A stretch of 64,000 nt of DNA. Origin: Baylisascaris procyonis (taxonomy: Eukaryota > Nematoda > Chromadorea > Rhabditida > Ascarididae). A program made the translations under genes and the position numbers. Positions 62,941 to 64,000 of this stretch are shown in pieces (positions within the stretch are counted from its first letter, which is position 1; every line of letters begins with the position of its first letter). The notes under the pieces were generated by a model. It saw nothing but the letters and a program-made list of their open reading frames with translations, was not told the DNA's origin and did no database searches. The stretch lies in assembly GCA_037389465.1 (NCBI GenBank), contig JAZARR010000134.1:310001-374000 (forward strand), given 5' to 3'.

Positions 62941-64000
62941 GAGTCATCTCCTGCCGCCCCATCGACAAAGTCCCGCTGATATTAATAGCCAATCAAGAAA
63001 GGGCAAACAGTTCCTCTACATGGACTGGCAACGTTGGCTTTCAGGCTTTTGCACTGGTACGGTTTTCCCAGAGAACATTATTTCGACTCGTTTAGTCTGC
63101 TTTTTACGTGCGTTTACAAATTTGCATTCGCGAAACGCAGTATGACGACGTCCTATCTCTACATATTACATATGTGTGTCTGTCTGCCTGCCTGTCCGAT
63201 AGTTTCAGCTTGGAGGCCATTCAAGCTAGACAATTTTGATGGATATAATCTAAATCGTAATCTGACCTCAACTTACCAATTTCCAGGTTAATCTATCAAT
63301 TATGAAATAAAGCATCGACATTCAAAATTAGTGAAAAATTTGAACGATTATGAACAATTTCACATCGGTTAAATCATATTTCACAACCGATTCAGTCAAA
63401 ACGAGTAGCATTCATGATGGATGGACTGCCGCAATACTACTTCTCTCAGCTTCGCTCATTATAGCAACCAATTTCACAATTTCCTAACAAACATAAACAG
63501 TAATCGCGAAATGTACAGTAGCATGAGTAACATCGTTCAATCGACGATCGTTCTTGCTACGTCACATGTACTTGCCACTGATAAGCGTGAGAGGGAAGTG
63601 CAGACATAACGATTGGTTGAAGACATGGCCAGGTTATAGACAGATAATTGGCACCAAGAGATAGTAGCACAACTAAGTGCATATTTTAAACGACTAAGCA
63701 CATCAAAAGAGAAAAAGATCAATTAGAATAGTGCTGATGAGTAATAACTGCTAATGAAAAGACTTCTAAATATTCATTCAGTTAATTTTATTTCAACCTT
63801 TCAAAACGAAAAAGTCAGCAAGATAGATAACGAAGCAGACAACCGGAAAAAGATAGCGCAAAATGGAAAAAGCAAAGCGTCCAAAGAAGAAAGACTTCCG
63901 GGCAAAGCCATTCACTACGTAAGAGCAGCAATAGATAAATATTTGTGAATTAGTTTATTCAGCGTCACATGCGAGTGTCACGTACAGGTGAGAAGCACAA

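Larger units (their letters stand above)
58402..64000 (-). repeat. Right arm of the 5.6-kb inverted repeat, continues past window end
   Basis: Reverse complement of 48434-54030 with about the same length. It contains the mirror copies of every left-arm reading frame, including the ET-module-like gene on the minus strand. It is still matching at base 64000. Confidence 0.95.

Overview
The window reads as nuclear DNA of a nematode, probably a strongylid (hookworm-like) parasite. Three things point there: BEL/Pao retrotransposons that carry an env-like reading frame; small genes with short GT-AG introns and TTTCAG-type acceptors just upstream of the ATG, as expected for spliced-leader trans-splicing; and nematode-type small secreted proteins. 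The DNA is AT-rich, intron-rich and full of repeats. No bacterial genes, rRNA, tRNA or CRISPR array were found.

Layout. (1) 1-4133: right part of a BEL/Pao element (element A) whose polymerase has been deleted, joining gag-protease to DUF5641 and env. It lies directly upstream of, and probably in an intron of, (2) a Rieske iron-sulphur protein gene (isp-1-like; exons between 4438 and 9572) with several changes at hallmark residues. (3) 9.7-10.35 kb: 5'-truncated CR1/Jockey-like LINE. (4) 10905-14225: three exons of a DNAJB9/ERdj4-like co-chaperone; the HPD-bearing part of the J domain is not visible. (5) 14.2-22 kb: mostly unassigned, with an inverted repeat pair and a solo LTR of the element A family that has a perfect 5-bp target-site duplication. 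(6) 32016 down to 21999, minus strand: a cereblon (CRBN) orthologue, of which five exons match by splice phase; the last CULT exon is not securely found. (7) 32-39.9 kb: no recognisable gene, one strong hairpin. (8) 39924-48304: full-length BEL/Pao element (element B, minus strand) with two nearly identical LTRs, a 5-bp target-site duplication, gag-protease-RT-RNase H-integrase-DUF5641 and env, interrupted by four apparent one-base frame breaks.

(9) 48.4-64 kb is the most unusual part. Two arms of about 5.6 kb (48434-54030 and 58402-64000) are near-perfect inverted copies around a 4.4-kb unique spacer. Each arm holds a two-exon gene for a small secreted cysteine-rich protein (ET-module/Ly6-like), and the two copies converge on the spacer. 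They differ by one in-frame codon that adds a cysteine in the right copy. The spacer holds a two-exon saposin-B-like secreted gene. The right arm runs off the window, so the real palindrome may be longer.

The cellular genes have unrelated jobs: mitochondrial complex III, ER folding, CRL4 ubiquitin ligase substrate reception, and secreted lipid-binding or cysteine-rich proteins. No operon is evident. All exon models come from reading frames, splice-site fit and motif recognition only.
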